64,000 nucleotides of DNA, taken from contig JAJDEU010000051.1 in assembly GCA_029259635.1 (NCBI GenBank), positions 124,001 through 188,000 on the forward strand. Reading direction: 5' to 3'. The DNA is from Planctomycetota bacterium. Its GTDB lineage: Bacteria; Planctomycetota; UBA1135; GCA-002686595. Under the pieces are notes generated by a model. It was not told the origin of the DNA. It made no database searches and saw nothing but the letters and a program-made list of their open reading frames with translations. Position numbers and translations under genes: made by a program. Below, piece after piece: positions 34,571 to 44,860 of the stretch (the first letter of the stretch is position 1; every line of letters begins with the position of its first letter).

Positions 34571-35519
34571 TGAATCGAAGAGGAAGCTCGGCCGCCTCGC
34601 GCTGTGCTTCCCGTGGATTTTTTTAGTCGCTCTTCCCCTGAGTTGTGAAGGGGAGAGCGGCGAGATTTCACGCGAGCTCTACGAGCTTGAACGCTTGGCC
34701 TTCGTGCCGGCAGGCCGCGCTTACCTGCCGGGCTATCGTGAGCCCTACGACGTTTTTTCGGTCGACGAATCGCTCCTCATCGATCGCTTCGAAGCGACGC
34801 TTGGGGATTGGCGCTATTACTTCGGCGAGCAGGTTCCTTGGATCGACTCGAACTCGAAGATGGAATCGGAACCGGACTCTTGGCCCGTCTCTCTGACTCG
34901 GCCCGAGGCAGAGCAGCTGGCCGACAAGCGCGAGATGCGGCTACTGTTCGCCCACGAGTGGATTTACTGCGCGGTCGGGTCTCGCGGTCACCCTTTTCCG
35001 TGGGGGGCTAGCCCGCGTTCTTCCGTGGCCAACACACTTGAGCTGCGCCTGGATCGCCCGGCGCCGGTCGGCACGTTCGAGAACGGGGCGAGTCCATTTG
35101 GTTGCTACGACTTGCTCGGCAACGTTTGGGAGTGGGTTGCCGATCGCGTGCCCGGTCGCGGCGACTCCCAAGTGGCAAGCGCGAGTTCGGTCTCTGCGAT
35201 GGGGGGCAGCTGGCGCTATCGATTGTCGCCGCTCTACGCGCTGCCCGAGCGGGGAACCAGCCGAGTGCCGGTCTTCAACGCCATCTCGATCTCGCCGGAG
35301 ACTCGCAGTCGCGATCTCGGTGTTCGACATGGTGCCGATGCCCGCGAGTACTTGTGGGCGAAGTCGAAACACTGGGGAGAGGATGCGGAGGCCGAGCGCC
35401 GGTTGATCGCGATCGGTGCTCGCTTCGGCGACAAGGCCTACGAGCTCATCGCGGAACTGAGCCGCCTCCCCGACGCCGCGCAGGGGCTCGCCTGGTTGGC
35501 GGAAGGAGCTCGGCCTTGA
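34551..35519 (+). CDS. SUMF1/FGE-fold lipoprotein, probably not a formylglycine enzyme
   Basis: 322 aa from a GTG at 34551, overlapping the OmpA gene by 20 bases. A hydrophobic segment ends ALPLSC, a probable lipobox. The rest follows the sulfatase-modifying-factor fold: 'FVPAGRAYLPGY', 'IDRFEATLGDWRYYF', 'PVSLTRPEAEQLAD', 'PFPWG', 'GCYDLLGNVWEWVADR' and 'AMGGSWRYRL'. The C-terminal cysteines that bind copper in true formylglycine-generating enzymes are absent after GGSW. I expect a carbohydrate- or ligand-binding variant rather than an oxidase. It is followed directly by rsmA in a TTGA overlap. Confidence 0.85.
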   Translation: MARNSLSESKRKLGRLALCFPWIFLVALPLSCEGESGEISRELYELERLAFVPAGRAYLPGYREPYDVFSVDESLLIDRFEATLGDWRYYFGEQVPWIDSNSKMESEPDSWPVSLTRPEAEQLADKREMRLLFAHEWIYCAVGSRGHPFPWGASPRSSVANTLELRLDRPAPVGTFENGASPFGCYDLLGNVWEWVADRVPGRGDSQVASASSVSAMGGSWRYRLSPLYALPERGTSRVPVFNAISISPETRSRDLGVRHGADAREYLWAKSKHWGEDAEAERRLIAIGARFGDKAYELIAELSRLPDAAQGLAWLAEGARP

Positions 35520-36400
35520 GTGAGCCTGTCCGTCCCGGCCGTCCGGCGTGGAAAGAAGTGCGAGCGATTCTGGACGCGGAAGAGTTCTTTCCGTCGAGGA
35601 AGCTCGGCCAGAATTTCTTGCTCGACGAGAATATGGTGCAGCGGATCGCTCTCGATACTCAGCTCGGGCCGGAGGACTTTGCCCTCGAAATCGGAACCGG
35701 CTGCGGCTTTCTGACCTCGCATTTGGCGGCGCTGGATGCAGAAATTTTGTCGATTGAGATCGATCGAAGATTGTTGAAGGTGGCCACGCTCCTGCTCGAT
35801 GGTTGGAGCAATGTTCGCTTGGTGCGAGCCGATGTCTTGGCGGGGAAACATCAGCTCGAGCCCGAGCTCGAAGCGCTCTTGCCCAAGGACCGAGACTGGC
35901 ACGCGGTGGGGAACTTGCCGTACTCGGTGGCTTCGCCGCTGATGGTCGTCTTGGCACGGCTCGTTTCGCCCCCGAAATCGATGACCGCTCTGGTTCAGGC
36001 GGAGGTTGCTGAGCGAGTCGCCGCTCGGCCGGGCGGCGCGAGCTGGGGGCCGATTTCTGCACGGCTTCAAATTCAATACGAAGCTCAGCTAGTTCGGCGC
36101 GTGCCTCCGCAGTTGTTCTGGCCTCGACCGAATGTGGAGAGTGCCGTCTTGAGATTGGATCGCCGCGAGGAGCAGCCGACCCGCGAGAGTTTGGTGCGAT
36201 TCGATGCCCTTGTCAGTCTCCTCTTCCAGTCGAGACGCAAGGCGCTCGTCGGGGTGCTCGCCAAAGCGACCCAAGATCGCGAAGGGGTCCGCACGCTGCT
36301 GGAAGAGCTCGAGTTGGACCCCGATCTTCGCGCTGGAGCCCTCTCTCCGGCTCAGTTGATGGCGATGGCCAGCTCCGCGCTCTGGTCGAAAACGTCCTAG
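35516..36400 (+). CDS. rsmA: 16S rRNA dimethyladenosine transferase
   Basis: 294 aa. The start is a TTG at 35516 in a TTGA overlap with the preceding stop, supported by GGAAGGAG seven bases upstream. The motifs are those of KsgA/RsmA: FPSRKLGQNFLLDENMVQRI, the SAM loop ALEIGTGCGFLTSHLA, an acidic SIEID and the catalytic NLPYSVASPLM, followed by the C-terminal LFWPRPNVESAVLRL and SLLFQSRRKALVGVL. The enzyme dimethylates two adjacent adenines near the 3' end of 16S rRNA. Its coupling to a lipoprotein gene is unusual. Confidence 0.95.
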   Translation: MSEPVRPGRPAWKEVRAILDAEEFFPSRKLGQNFLLDENMVQRIALDTQLGPEDFALEIGTGCGFLTSHLAALDAEILSIEIDRRLLKVATLLLDGWSNVRLVRADVLAGKHQLEPELEALLPKDRDWHAVGNLPYSVASPLMVVLARLVSPPKSMTALVQAEVAERVAARPGGASWGPISARLQIQYEAQLVRRVPPQLFWPRPNVESAVLRLDRREEQPTRESLVRFDALVSLLFQSRRKALVGVLAKATQDREGVRTLLEELELDPDLRAGALSPAQLMAMASSALWSKTS

Positions 36401-37054
36401 TCGGCTCGAAGGAGCGGAGCGGAGCTGGATCCAGATGGGTCCTTTACCCCGGCGCTCGGGGGCTCTGAGAGCGCCCGAAGAGGGGCGGATCGATAATTTC
36501 GAGGTCGAACGGCGATTCGCTTGTCCCTACTGGAGGGGGTGGTATATTTTTCCGTCTCCGGTCGAACGAGTGGCGCGCATTAATGAGGCGGGTCAGGTTA
36601 GAGCCAGCTACGGCAGCCGTGGCGCCCTCTCGGTCCTCTGAATTTCCGACTATTCTTGTAAATCCTGACTCCGTTGTCCTATCCAGGACGGCAGTGAGCC
36701 GTGCGAATCCTCGGTGTCCGACATGGGCATGGGTCCACAGGGACCTCGGGTCGATTCCCGCCTCCTGTTTCGAAGTCTTGAGTCGGCCGATTCGTTTCGT
36801 GTGTTGCTGAACCCGTCTTTTTGTCGCGCCCTTGATTCCCCTGTTCGGCGCAGCGTTTTTGTCCCCTTTGGTCGGTGACGAGAGTGCGGTCTCGCTCGGA
36901 AGAACATCCTTGGCCCACGTGTCGCTCACGTGACCCGGACCTTTTTTTCTCGAGGGAACCGCGTTCGCCGCTGATCGAACGGAAGCCACCCGCGCTTCCA
37001 AAGTTGGAAAGCTTCTGGCTCCAGAAGCTCGGGTTCTTGTGTTTCGAGCATCTC
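36401..37054. other. 654-base gene-free region upstream of dnaG
   Basis: No convincing protein lies here. It holds a candidate promoter at 36521-36548, a region at 36572-36626 whose ends (GGCGC/GCGCC) can pair, and several T-runs (36831-36835, 36863-36867 and 36942-36948) that interrupt an otherwise GC-rich leader. Confidence 0.5.
36521..36548 (+). promoter_or_regulatory. Candidate promoter upstream of dnaG-rpoD
   Basis: TTGTCC at 36521-36526 and TATATT at 36543-36548, spaced by 16 bases. The -10 matches five of six consensus bases and stands out in this GC-rich sequence. It would give a leader of about 500 bases before dnaG, or drive a separate small RNA. Confidence 0.35.
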
Positions 37055-39130
37055 ATGGAAGATCACGAATTCAGACAGGTCATCGAGGGCGTCAAGCTCC
37101 GCATTCCCATTGAGGATGCGGTGCGGGAACGCGTGCCTGAACTGAAACGCGCTGGAGCTCTATACACGGCTTGCTGCCCCTTCCACGACGAGCGCACGCC
37201 CTCCTTCAAGGTCGACCCACGACGCGGAACTTGGCAGTGCTATGGAGCCTGCGGGACGGGCGGCGACGTGCTCAGCTTTATCCAGCGCTTCGACGGGCTC
37301 GGCTTTTCGGAATCGCTCGAACAACTCTCGGCCCAAGCCGGACTCGAGATGCCGAAGGGCTGGAAGAAAAAGCGCGCTGGGGATGCGTCGCGCTTCGACA
37401 AGCTCTACGACGCTCTGGAGCGCGCAGAGCGCTTCTACGGCAAGCTGCTCGCGGGCGAATCCGGTCGAGGAGCGCGGGCGTACCTCGCCGAACGCGGACT
37501 GGGATCGGCCACCATCGACGCCTTCGGGATCGGTCTCTCTCCGATGTCGGGCAATCCGCTCTACGAGTTTGGACAGCGCGACGGGGGCGAGTTGCTCTCG
37601 GCGCTCTACGAGGCGGGTCTCGTCCGCAAGGGCGAAGGTCGCTCCTACGACTTCTTTCACGGCCGGCTCATGATTCCCATTCGGGACGGGCGTGGCCGGA
37701 CGGTGGGATTCGGCGGTCGCCGGCTCGACGATAAGCAGGACTCGCCAAAATACGTCAACACGCCGGAGACGCCGGTCTTCCACAAGGGTCGGTTGATCTA
37801 CGGTTTGGACCGAGCGACGAAAGCCGTTCGCAAGACGCGGCACCTGATCCTGGTTGAAGGCTACACGGATGTGATGGCGGCCCATCAAGAGGGCTTTGGT
37901 CACGTGGCGGCCGTGCTCGGTACATCGACGACGGAAGATCACGCTGGGCTCGTTCGCCGAACCGGGGCGCGCAGGGTCACGTTGGTCTTTGACGGAGACG
38001 AAGCGGGACGACGCGCGAGTTTCCGAGCCCTGGAGGGGCTCTTGCCGCTTCAACTGGAGATCGACGTCCTGCGGCTCCCGGCGGGTTCAGATCCCTGCGA
38101 CCTGTTCATCCGCGAGGGCGCGACGGGCTTCGAGCGGCACCTCGAGGACACGCTCGATTGGCTCGATTTTGCTCTCTCCGGACTCAAAGAGGAGCAGGGC
38201 GCCAAGCTCTCCGATGGGGTGGATCAGGTCCTGCGCCTCATCGAGCGCTTGCCCAAGCCGGTTCACCGCGAGTCGTGCATGACCCGGATTTCCGAAGTCT
38301 TGGAACTGTCGGGCGAGTCCATTCGTCTTCAGGCGCGAGGGCTGGCCGGACGTCGGCGGACCTCGACCCGTCTCCCAGAGGCACCCAAGAGGGGAGCCTT
38401 GGTCGACTCGATCCCCCCTGCAGGCGCTGAGCGGGGTACTCCTACTTCGGCGAAAGCGCCCCAAGCCCCTCTATCCCCACAAGAGTCCCCTCGAGCTGGA
38501 GCTTCGAGCGGCCGGAAGCCCTCGGCTCCGGTCCCTTCCGGTCAAAGCCCGTGGGCGGATGACCCATCCGGCTCGTTCGATTCCCCCTCCAAGCATGCTC
38601 CGCAACCGCAGTCCCAAGATCTCAACCCCGTTTCCGCTGGGGCTGAGGAAGCTCCGTCCGCACAGCCGGACGAGGAGCGCGAGCGCGAAGTCAAAGCCTA
38701 TTGCCAGCTCGTGGGGGCCGTCTTGATCGACAACAGTCTGATCCCGGCTGTCTCGGAGAGCTTCGCGGGCTGCCCCGACGAGCGGATTGCCGACATCTTG
38801 ACCACGGTCCTAGATCTCTATGAAAACGGGAGCGAAGACCTCGAAATCGACGCATCTCGCGTTATGGATGCTCTGGGATCGAACCCCGTGCGCGAGTGGG
38901 TTGTTCCGCTCGAGGAGAAGGCGCGGTCGGGCGAGAGCACTCGGTTGGTGGCGGAGGGAGCGGTGAAGTTCCTGAAGGCGCTCGAAGGACGGCGCTCCAT
39001 TAGTCAGCACCGCAATCAATTTAATGAGGCGCAGGATGAGGAGACTCGTTCCAGCGCGCTCATGGATATTTGGAATGAAAGTCGTCGCTTAAAGGTGCCC
39101 GCGTCGGGTAACTCAAGCGCCGCGAAATAA
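37055..39130 (+). CDS. dnaG: DNA primase
   Basis: 691 aa from ATG 37055. The 60 in-frame residues before it do not resemble primase, while [19 protein letters not shown] is the normal start. The zinc finger is [14 protein letters not shown]...CYGACG. The core includes [21 protein letters not shown] and [16 protein letters not shown]. The TOPRIM part is [18 protein letters not shown] and [15 protein letters not shown] Pro/Ser-rich low-complexity linker (about 440-545) leads to the C-terminal helicase-binding domain (about 550-670). DnaG makes RNA primers at the replication fork. rpoD follows after 25 bases, the classic macromolecular-synthesis pairing. Confidence 0.96.
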   Translation: MEDHEFRQVIEGVKLRIPIEDAVRERVPELKRAGALYTACCPFHDERTPSFKVDPRRGTWQCYGACGTGGDVLSFIQRFDGLGFSESLEQLSAQAGLEMPKGWKKKRAGDASRFDKLYDALERAERFYGKLLAGESGRGARAYLAERGLGSATIDAFGIGLSPMSGNPLYEFGQRDGGELLSALYEAGLVRKGEGRSYDFFHGRLMIPIRDGRGRTVGFGGRRLDDKQDSPKYVNTPETPVFHKGRLIYGLDRATKAVRKTRHLILVEGYTDVMAAHQEGFGHVAAVLGTSTTEDHAGLVRRTGARRVTLVFDGDEAGRRASFRALEGLLPLQLEIDVLRLPAGSDPCDLFIREGATGFERHLEDTLDWLDFALSGLKEEQGAKLSDGVDQVLRLIERLPKPVHRESCMTRISEVLELSGESIRLQARGLAGRRRTSTRLPEAPKRGALVDSIPPAGAERGTPTSAKAPQAPLSPQESPRAGASSGRKPSAPVPSGQSPWADDPSGSFDSPSKHAPQPQSQDLNPVSAGAEEAPSAQPDEEREREVKAYCQLVGAVLIDNSLIPAVSESFAGCPDERIADILTTVLDLYENGSEDLEIDASRVMDALGSNPVREWVVPLEEKARSGESTRLVAEGAVKFLKALEGRRSISQHRNQFNEAQDEETRSSALMDIWNESRRLKVPASGNSSAAK

Positions 39131-39155
39131 CGCTCTAACGAGAATTGAACGAACT

Positions 39156-40892
39156 ATGTCGGACCAACGGATAGAGGAGACCATCAAATTGCTGATCGAG
39201 GAAGGACGCCAGAAAGGCGTGCTTTCCTATGCGGATATGAATCGCCTCCTCGAGGAGCAGTTCATTCCGCCGGACGGCATGGACCAAGTCTTCGTTGCAT
39301 TGGAAGACAACGGCATCGACGTTGTGGAAGAAGCGCCTACGGACAATGCCGCGCGCTTGCCCCAGCGTCCTGCCACGCCGGCGCCTCGTGCACCCGCCCG
39401 TACCGTGTCGGCTGCGGCCGCAGTACGTGGAGTGATGCCCGAGAAGATCGACGATCCGGTGCGGATGTATCTGACTCAGATGGGGGAGATCCCGCTGCTC
39501 ACGCGGCCGGAAGAGATCTTCCTCGCTAAGTCCATCGAGATTACGCGTAAGCGTTTCCGCAAGAAGTGCATTGCGAGCGGTCTGTGCATGGACACTTCCA
39601 TCGCAACGCTCAACCTGGTGCGCGACGGTAAGCTGGCCTTCGACCGGACGCTCAAGGTGAACCCGAATCCGAAGCCGGACGACGATCCCAAGATCGTGGA
39701 GACGCTCGGCAAACCATTCCTGGCCAAGCGTCTGCCGGTCAACATTCAGACGATCGAGAACCTGCTCGCGCGCGTGCGGGAAGAGTATCGTCCGTTGCTC
39801 GACCCGAAGATCGGTCAACAGGCTCGTTCGGAACAACTGCGCAAAGTGCAGGTGCTGCGGCGCAAGCTTGTGATCCTGATCGAGGAGTGCCACCTTCAGG
39901 TCAAGAAGGTGCACCCCTATATCGAGGACCTCGAGGAGGCCTATCGCGATATGCGCTCGGTCGATCGCAAGCTGCAGAGCTTGAAAGGTGCCAAGCGCGA
40001 CTCGGAAGCTGGGCTTGAACTCCAGGAACGCATGGCGGAGTTCGAGCTCCTCTTCTTGGAGACTCCCGCCCGACTCAAGCGACGCATCGAGCAAATTCGA
40101 CTGCACCACGAAGAGTACGAGCAAGCCAAGCGAGATCTCTCGAGTGGCAACCTTCGACTCGTCGTGTCGATTGCGAAGAAGTACCGCAACCGTGGGCTCT
40201 CCTTCTTGGACCTGATCCAAGAGGGCAACACCGGCTTAATGAAGGCCGTCGAGAAGTACGAGTACCGCCGCGGTTACAAATTCTCGACCTACGCGACTTG
40301 GTGGATTCGCCAGGCTATTACTCGCTCGATCGCCGACCAGGCACGGACCATTCGTATCCCGGTCCACATGATTGAGACGATGAGCAAGCTGCGCAACGTC
40401 ACCAAGAAGTTGATCCAGGCCAAGGACCGCGAGCCCTCGGTTGAGGAGGTCGCGGAGGCGACCGGAATCACGGTGGAAGAGGCCAAGCGCGTGCTGAAGA
40501 TCAGCAAGCACCCGATCAGCCTCGATCGTCCGATCGGCGAGTCCGACGACAGCTACTTCGGCGACTTCATCGAGGATGAGTCGGCGGAGAGCCCGATGAT
40601 GGCCGCCGGCCATGAGATGCTGAAGGAGCGGGTGGGCGATGTCCTCTCGACCCTGACTTTCCGCGAGCGCGAGATCATCAAGCTCCGGTACGGCATCGGC
40701 GACGGCTACACCTACACGCTCGAAGAGGTGGGGCGGATCTTCCGCGTCACTCGGGAGCGTGTGCGCCAAATCGAGGCCAAAGCGGTCCGCAAGCTCCGTC
40801 ACCCGGTTCGAGCGCGTCTGCTCGCGAGCTTCTTGGACGGTGCCGCCCCGGATCTCGACCTCGAGGAAGAGCAAATGAACGCCTCGAGCTGA
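39156..40892 (+). CDS. rpoD: RNA polymerase sigma factor RpoD (sigma-70)
   Basis: 578 aa. Region 1.1 is at the N-terminus (about 1-60), followed by an Ala/Pro linker. Region 1.2 is [22 protein letters not shown] (about 102-125). A large non-conserved region (about 130-320) precedes region 2: [55 protein letters not shown]. Region 3 is [17 protein letters not shown] and region 4 ends with [30 protein letters not shown]. This is the primary housekeeping sigma factor. Its promoter-reading helices are nearly canonical, which supports using TTGACA/TATAAT to search this genome. Confidence 0.97.
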   Translation: MSDQRIEETIKLLIEEGRQKGVLSYADMNRLLEEQFIPPDGMDQVFVALEDNGIDVVEEAPTDNAARLPQRPATPAPRAPARTVSAAAAVRGVMPEKIDDPVRMYLTQMGEIPLLTRPEEIFLAKSIEITRKRFRKKCIASGLCMDTSIATLNLVRDGKLAFDRTLKVNPNPKPDDDPKIVETLGKPFLAKRLPVNIQTIENLLARVREEYRPLLDPKIGQQARSEQLRKVQVLRRKLVILIEECHLQVKKVHPYIEDLEEAYRDMRSVDRKLQSLKGAKRDSEAGLELQERMAEFELLFLETPARLKRRIEQIRLHHEEYEQAKRDLSSGNLRLVVSIAKKYRNRGLSFLDLIQEGNTGLMKAVEKYEYRRGYKFSTYATWWIRQAITRSIADQARTIRIPVHMIETMSKLRNVTKKLIQAKDREPSVEEVAEATGITVEEAKRVLKISKHPISLDRPIGESDDSYFGDFIEDESAESPMMAAGHEMLKERVGDVLSTLTFREREIIKLRYGIGDGYTYTLEEVGRIFRVTRERVRQIEAKAVRKLRHPVRARLLASFLDGAAPDLDLEEEQMNASS

Positions 40893-40944
40893 GGCAAGAA
40901 AGGCGGCGAAGGCCGCGCGAGACCGCCCTTCGAGGGTCATCTAT

Positions 40945-40976
40945 GCGAGGGAAGTGGCGCTGGCCGCTTCCCTCGC
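40945..40976 (+). terminator. Strong hairpin after rpoD
   Basis: GCGAGGGAAG (40945-40954) pairs with CTTCCCTCGC (40967-40976), and three more inner pairs give a 13-bp stem around CGCTGG. There is no T-run after it, so it is either a Rho-assisted terminator or an mRNA 3' barrier. Confidence 0.5.
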
Positions 40977-41064
40977 TGCATTGGACTCCAACGAAATCGA
41001 CTTGATTCGCCCCAATTGAGGGAGCGCGATCTCAAGACGGCTCGTTAGACTCTTCGCCCCCCCA

Positions 41065-41796
41065 ATGGCACTAGGTCAACAGAGTATGCAGGAAGTATTG
41101 CGCGCGTTGCGAGGTATCCAGGACCTCGACTTCGAACTATTTCAAGTGAACCGTGAGTACGCACGGCTTCCCGCCGAGCGAGACGTCAAGCGTGAAGAGC
41201 TCGATCGACGGATTCATCGGCGCGATGAGATCGATGGAGAGCTCAAGACTCTTCAGGCGCAGATCAAAGAGATCGAGGACCACACGACCATGCAGCGTCA
41301 GAGGATGCGCAAGGTCGAAGGCGAGGCCGCCAAGTCGCGGGCCGATGCCGCGCTGCTCGCGGCCTTCCAGCACGAGCGTCAGAGCTTGCGCCGCGAGATC
41401 GGCGAGGCTGAAGAAGAGGGTCTGCAGTTCGTGGAGCGTGCCGACGAGCTCAAGGCGCGGGTGGAAGCCCTCGACGCGGAAATCGCCGAAGCCGAAACGG
41501 TCTTCACGGAGTTTTCGGGCAACGTGGACACCGAATCTGCTGAGGCGGGCAAGCGACTCGAAGAGCTCAACGCCGAACGCGAGAAGCGTCTCGGTGGGAG
41601 CCTGCCCCCGGATGTTCTCGACGTCTATGAGCGCTTGCTGCAAGCCCGCGAAGGCGTCGCGCTCGCCGAGCTCGACCAGCGCGTCTGCCAGGGCTGCTAC
41701 ATGTCGGTTCCGGCCAACGTCTTCGTCAGGCTCTCGCGCGCGGTGGATTTGGTTCAGTGTCCGAGCTGCGACCGAATTCTCTATCTGCCCGATTGA
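41065..41796 (+). CDS. Coiled-coil zinc-ribbon protein (CT398/DUF164-like)
   Basis: 243 aa. Residues 10-180 are a long Glu/Lys/Arg-rich coiled-coil hairpin (for example DELKARVEALDAEIAEAETV). The C-terminal part is a four-cysteine zinc ribbon, CQGCYM and CPSCDRILY. This layout is that of the C4-type zinc-ribbon family (zf-RING_7) that includes chlamydial CT398. Links to flagellar or sigma-54 functions have been proposed for some members; none can be seen from the sequence here. It stands 172 bases after rpoD and is convergent with the radical SAM gene. Confidence 0.87.
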   Translation: MALGQQSMQEVLRALRGIQDLDFELFQVNREYARLPAERDVKREELDRRIHRRDEIDGELKTLQAQIKEIEDHTTMQRQRMRKVEGEAAKSRADAALLAAFQHERQSLRREIGEAEEEGLQFVERADELKARVEALDAEIAEAETVFTEFSGNVDTESAEAGKRLEELNAEREKRLGGSLPPDVLDVYERLLQAREGVALAELDQRVCQGCYMSVPANVFVRLSRAVDLVQCPSCDRILYLPD

Positions 41797-41819
41797 GCGA
41801 GCTCACCGGCCTGGTCCTC

Positions 41820-42785
41820 TCAGCGGCCGGCCGAACCCGAGGAAAGAATGGCGGCGGAGCCCTGCCTGGTTCCGCGCAGGTTGAGCTCGGCGGCGAGCAG
41901 GTTCCTCACCGTATTGGTATGCATGCTCCACTCGGGCGCGAGCCGCTGTTCCACGGGAGCGTCCCCCGTAATTCGGTGCAAGACTTGGTCGGGCGCGAGC
42001 AGCTCGACAAAATCCGCCAGCCACTGGATGTAGGTCTCCGAATCGAGCACGTGCAACCGACCGGCGCGCCATTCTTTTTCGAGCTGCGTTCGGCGTAGCA
42101 CCATCAGGTTGTGAGCCTTGACTCCACGTGCTCCGGAGCTGGCCAGCACCCGCGCGGTCTCACGCGCTCCTTCGCGACCGTCGCCGGGCAGTCCGAGGAT
42201 CGCGTGGGCGATGCACTCCAGCCCCGCGTCGAGACAGCGAGTCGTCGTCTCCATGAACTCTTCCACCGTATGGAACCGCCGAATGTCCTCGAGCACTTGG
42301 TTACTGGCGCTCTCCAAGCCGAGTTCCACCCAGACGTCGACTCGATTTCCAGGACCCGAGCCGGAGCGGAGCTCGACGAGCTCATCGATGGCCCAGTCCG
42401 GCAGGGTGTCGGGACGCGTCGCGATACTGACGCAGACAACGGGGTCTCCTAAAAAAGGCCGAACGGTGTCGAGCACTTCACGGAGCCGCGCGCGCTCCAC
42501 GTAGGTATTCGAATAGGACTGGAAGTAGGCGATCACGCCCTGCGAGTCGTCGCGCCGCGCGATGCGTTCGATCCCCGCCTTGAGCTGGGCGGTGAGCGCG
42601 CTGCCCGTTGCGAGTGCTCCGGTGCCAGAGCCCTCCACGTCGCAGTAGACGCAGCCGCCGAAGCCCTTGGAGCCGTCGCGGTTGGGACAGCTCGAACCGG
42701 CGTCGAGTGCCAGGCGATAGACCGGACCGCCAAAGCGCTCGATCAGCCAGGGCCGCAGCGTTTGGAAGGGAAGCTCGGGCGACAT
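41820..42785 (-). CDS. YhcC/TIGR01212-type radical SAM protein
   Basis: 321 aa. The iron-sulfur motif is CPNRDGSKGFGGCVYC, with the longer first spacing typical of this family (C-x10-C-x2-C here). Other features are QSYSNTYVE, 'VSIATRPDTL', the WVELGLESASNQVLEDI motif and 'HAILGLPGDGREG', all expected for Elp3/YhcC-like radical SAM proteins. The exact substrate of the YhcC group is unclear to me. The gene is divergent from selB, with a spacer of 103 bases. Confidence 0.9.
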   Translation of the reverse strand: MSPELPFQTLRPWLIERFGGPVYRLALDAGSSCPNRDGSKGFGGCVYCDVEGSGTGALATGSALTAQLKAGIERIARRDDSQGVIAYFQSYSNTYVERARLREVLDTVRPFLGDPVVCVSIATRPDTLPDWAIDELVELRSGSGPGNRVDVWVELGLESASNQVLEDIRRFHTVEEFMETTTRCLDAGLECIAHAILGLPGDGREGARETARVLASSGARGVKAHNLMVLRRTQLEKEWRAGRLHVLDSETYIQWLADFVELLAPDQVLHRITGDAPVEQRLAPEWSMHTNTVRNLLAAELNLRGTRQGSAAILSSGSAGR

Positions 42786-42888
42786 GCGCGACAGAATAGC
42801 AGACGGATCGGGGAGGCGGCCGCGCGCGACGGGCTTCGCCTCGCTACATTAATGGTCAGCCGAAGGTTGAAGGGAGGGTGATTGAACC

Positions 42889-44844
42889 GTGGAAGATCGA
42901 ACATTGGATAGTCAAGCCGTGGAACCTCCTCCGATCGTGCCCATCGTGATCGGGACTGCCGGTCATATCGACCACGGCAAGTCGACCCTGGTAAAGGCTC
43001 TCACCGATATCAATCCCGACCGGCTCAAGGAGGAGCAGGAGCGGGGCATGACCATCGACCTCGGCTTCGCCCGCATGACTCTCGATGACGGTCGAGTGGT
43101 CGGAATCGTGGACGTGCCGGGACACGAGAAGTTCATCCGGAACATGGTGGCTGGAGCGACGGGGATCGACTTGGTGGTCCTGGTGGTTGCCGCAGACGAT
43201 GGAGTCATGCCGCAGACCCGCGAGCACCTGTCGATCATGCAGCTCCTCGGAGTGTCTCGGGGATTCGTCGCTCTGACCAAGATCGATCTGGTGGACGCGG
43301 AGATGGTCGAGTTGGCGACGGAAGATGTGAGCGACTTTCTGAAGGGCACTTTCCTCGAGGATGCTCCGATCTTTCCGGTTTCTGCCGAGACCGGCGCCGG
43401 GATGGAGGCGCTCGAAGCGCACTTGCGTCGCATGGCCTCGGAGATCGAGCCACGTCCGGCGACGGGCGTCTTCCGGATGCCGATTCAGCGCGTCTTCACG
43501 GTTCGTGGCTTTGGAACGGTCGTTACCGGGATTCCGGTAGCGGGCGAGATCGGACCGGGCGACCTGTTGGAGATCGTTCCGGCGGGATTGCGCGGCAAGG
43601 TGCGCGGGATCCAGGCCTACGGTCAGAGCGCCGAGCGTGCGCGAGCCGGTCACTCCACGGCAATCAACCTGTCCGACGTCGGACACTCGGAGGTCCAGCG
43701 CGGAATGGTGGCCGCGGCTCCCAACTTCTACGCTCCGATTCGAATGGTGGGGGCGCGGCTAACCGCTCTGCCCTCGCTGGCTCGCCCGATCACCAATCGA
43801 ATGTCGATTCGAATGCACACCGGCACCGCCGATGTCTCCGGTGAGCTGGTCCTTCTCGATGCGGATGAGCTCAACCCGGGCGAGACCGCTCTCGTGCAGC
43901 TGCGAATGAAGGAGCCGACGGTCTGCGCTCCCGGCGACCGCTTTGTCCTGCGCCTACTGTCTCCCGCCATCACCCTTGGCGGCGGCGTGGTGCTCGAGGA
44001 GAGTCGCTATCGCTTAAAGCGGTTCAAGGACTTTGTGCTGAGCGAGCTGAGTCACCAAGAAGCGAGCCTCGGTTCGCCACTGACCTTGCTCGAGTCGATT
44101 CTCGCTCGAAGGGGCATGGAGGCTTGTACCGCGCTCGAACTCTCGACGGCCGTCAAGCGGCCGACACAAGAGATCGAGTCTTACCTCGGCGAGCTCATTG
44201 CCGACGGCCGAGTGGCTGCTCCGGGTGATTCGGGCCGCTTCTTACACGTCGATCGGTTGGCCGAGGCACTGGTGAGCCTGCGCGCGGTCTTGGAAAAGTG
44301 GTTCGCGGAGAACCCCACGCGTCAGCTCATCGATCTGCGAGACCTGCGAACGCTCGTCTCCTTCGAGCCCGACTTTCTGTCCCTATTGATCGCGGAGCTC
44401 ACCGCGCTCGGAGAAGTTGAGGCGCTGCCGGGTGGCCGTCTAAAGTCACTTCGTCACGGGTCCAAACTGAAACCCGAGCAGGAGGCTCTCGTTCAAAAGC
44501 TCATGGCATGTCTCGAAGAGAAGCCCTTTCAGCCGCCGGCTCGCTCGGACTTGCCGGAAGCTTTGAAAGTCTCGGGGAAGGTGGCGTATCCGATTTTGGA
44601 TTATCTCGTGGATAGTGAACGCGTCGTTCACATCGGTGGAGATATGTACCTGGCGGCGAGTGCGATCGATCGTGCGCGCGAGGCCATCGTCAAGAGCTTC
44701 GAGCGGCACGGCCACCTCGAGATTCCGGACTTGCGCGACGAGCTTGGAACCACTCGGAAGTTCCTCATTCCGTTGCTCGAGTACTTCGACGCCCAGGGCG
44801 TGACCATTCGTCAGGGCGCGCACCGCGTTCTAAAGAAGCGCTAA
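42889..44844 (+). CDS. selB: Selenocysteine-specific elongation factor SelB
   Basis: 651 aa from GTG 42889, preceded by a GGGAGGG-type ribosome-binding sequence. The GTPase domain has GTAGHIDHGKSTLVKAL (P-loop), GMTIDLGFA (switch I), DVPGHEKFIRNM (G3) and LTKIDLVD (G4). EF-Tu-like domains II and III follow (about 190-375), then the four winged-helix repeats typical of SelB (about 380-650) that read the SECIS hairpin. SelB delivers Sec-tRNA to UGA codons. No other selenocysteine gene is in the window, so selA, selD and tRNA-Sec must lie elsewhere if the pathway is active. Confidence 0.95.
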   Translation: MEDRTLDSQAVEPPPIVPIVIGTAGHIDHGKSTLVKALTDINPDRLKEEQERGMTIDLGFARMTLDDGRVVGIVDVPGHEKFIRNMVAGATGIDLVVLVVAADDGVMPQTREHLSIMQLLGVSRGFVALTKIDLVDAEMVELATEDVSDFLKGTFLEDAPIFPVSAETGAGMEALEAHLRRMASEIEPRPATGVFRMPIQRVFTVRGFGTVVTGIPVAGEIGPGDLLEIVPAGLRGKVRGIQAYGQSAERARAGHSTAINLSDVGHSEVQRGMVAAAPNFYAPIRMVGARLTALPSLARPITNRMSIRMHTGTADVSGELVLLDADELNPGETALVQLRMKEPTVCAPGDRFVLRLLSPAITLGGGVVLEESRYRLKRFKDFVLSELSHQEASLGSPLTLLESILARRGMEACTALELSTAVKRPTQEIESYLGELIADGRVAAPGDSGRFLHVDRLAEALVSLRAVLEKWFAENPTRQLIDLRDLRTLVSFEPDFLSLLIAELTALGEVEALPGGRLKSLRHGSKLKPEQEALVQKLMACLEEKPFQPPARSDLPEALKVSGKVAYPILDYLVDSERVVHIGGDMYLAASAIDRAREAIVKSFERHGHLEIPDLRDELGTTRKFLIPLLEYFDAQGVTIRQGAHRVLKKR

Positions 44845-44860
44845 AACGAAGAGAGCCAGC

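Noticed and set aside
36591-36626. SRP (4.5S) RNA
   Set aside because: GGTCAGG and GCAGCC words occur but the spacing and the GGAA-type loop do not fit; kept only as a weak finding for the leader.
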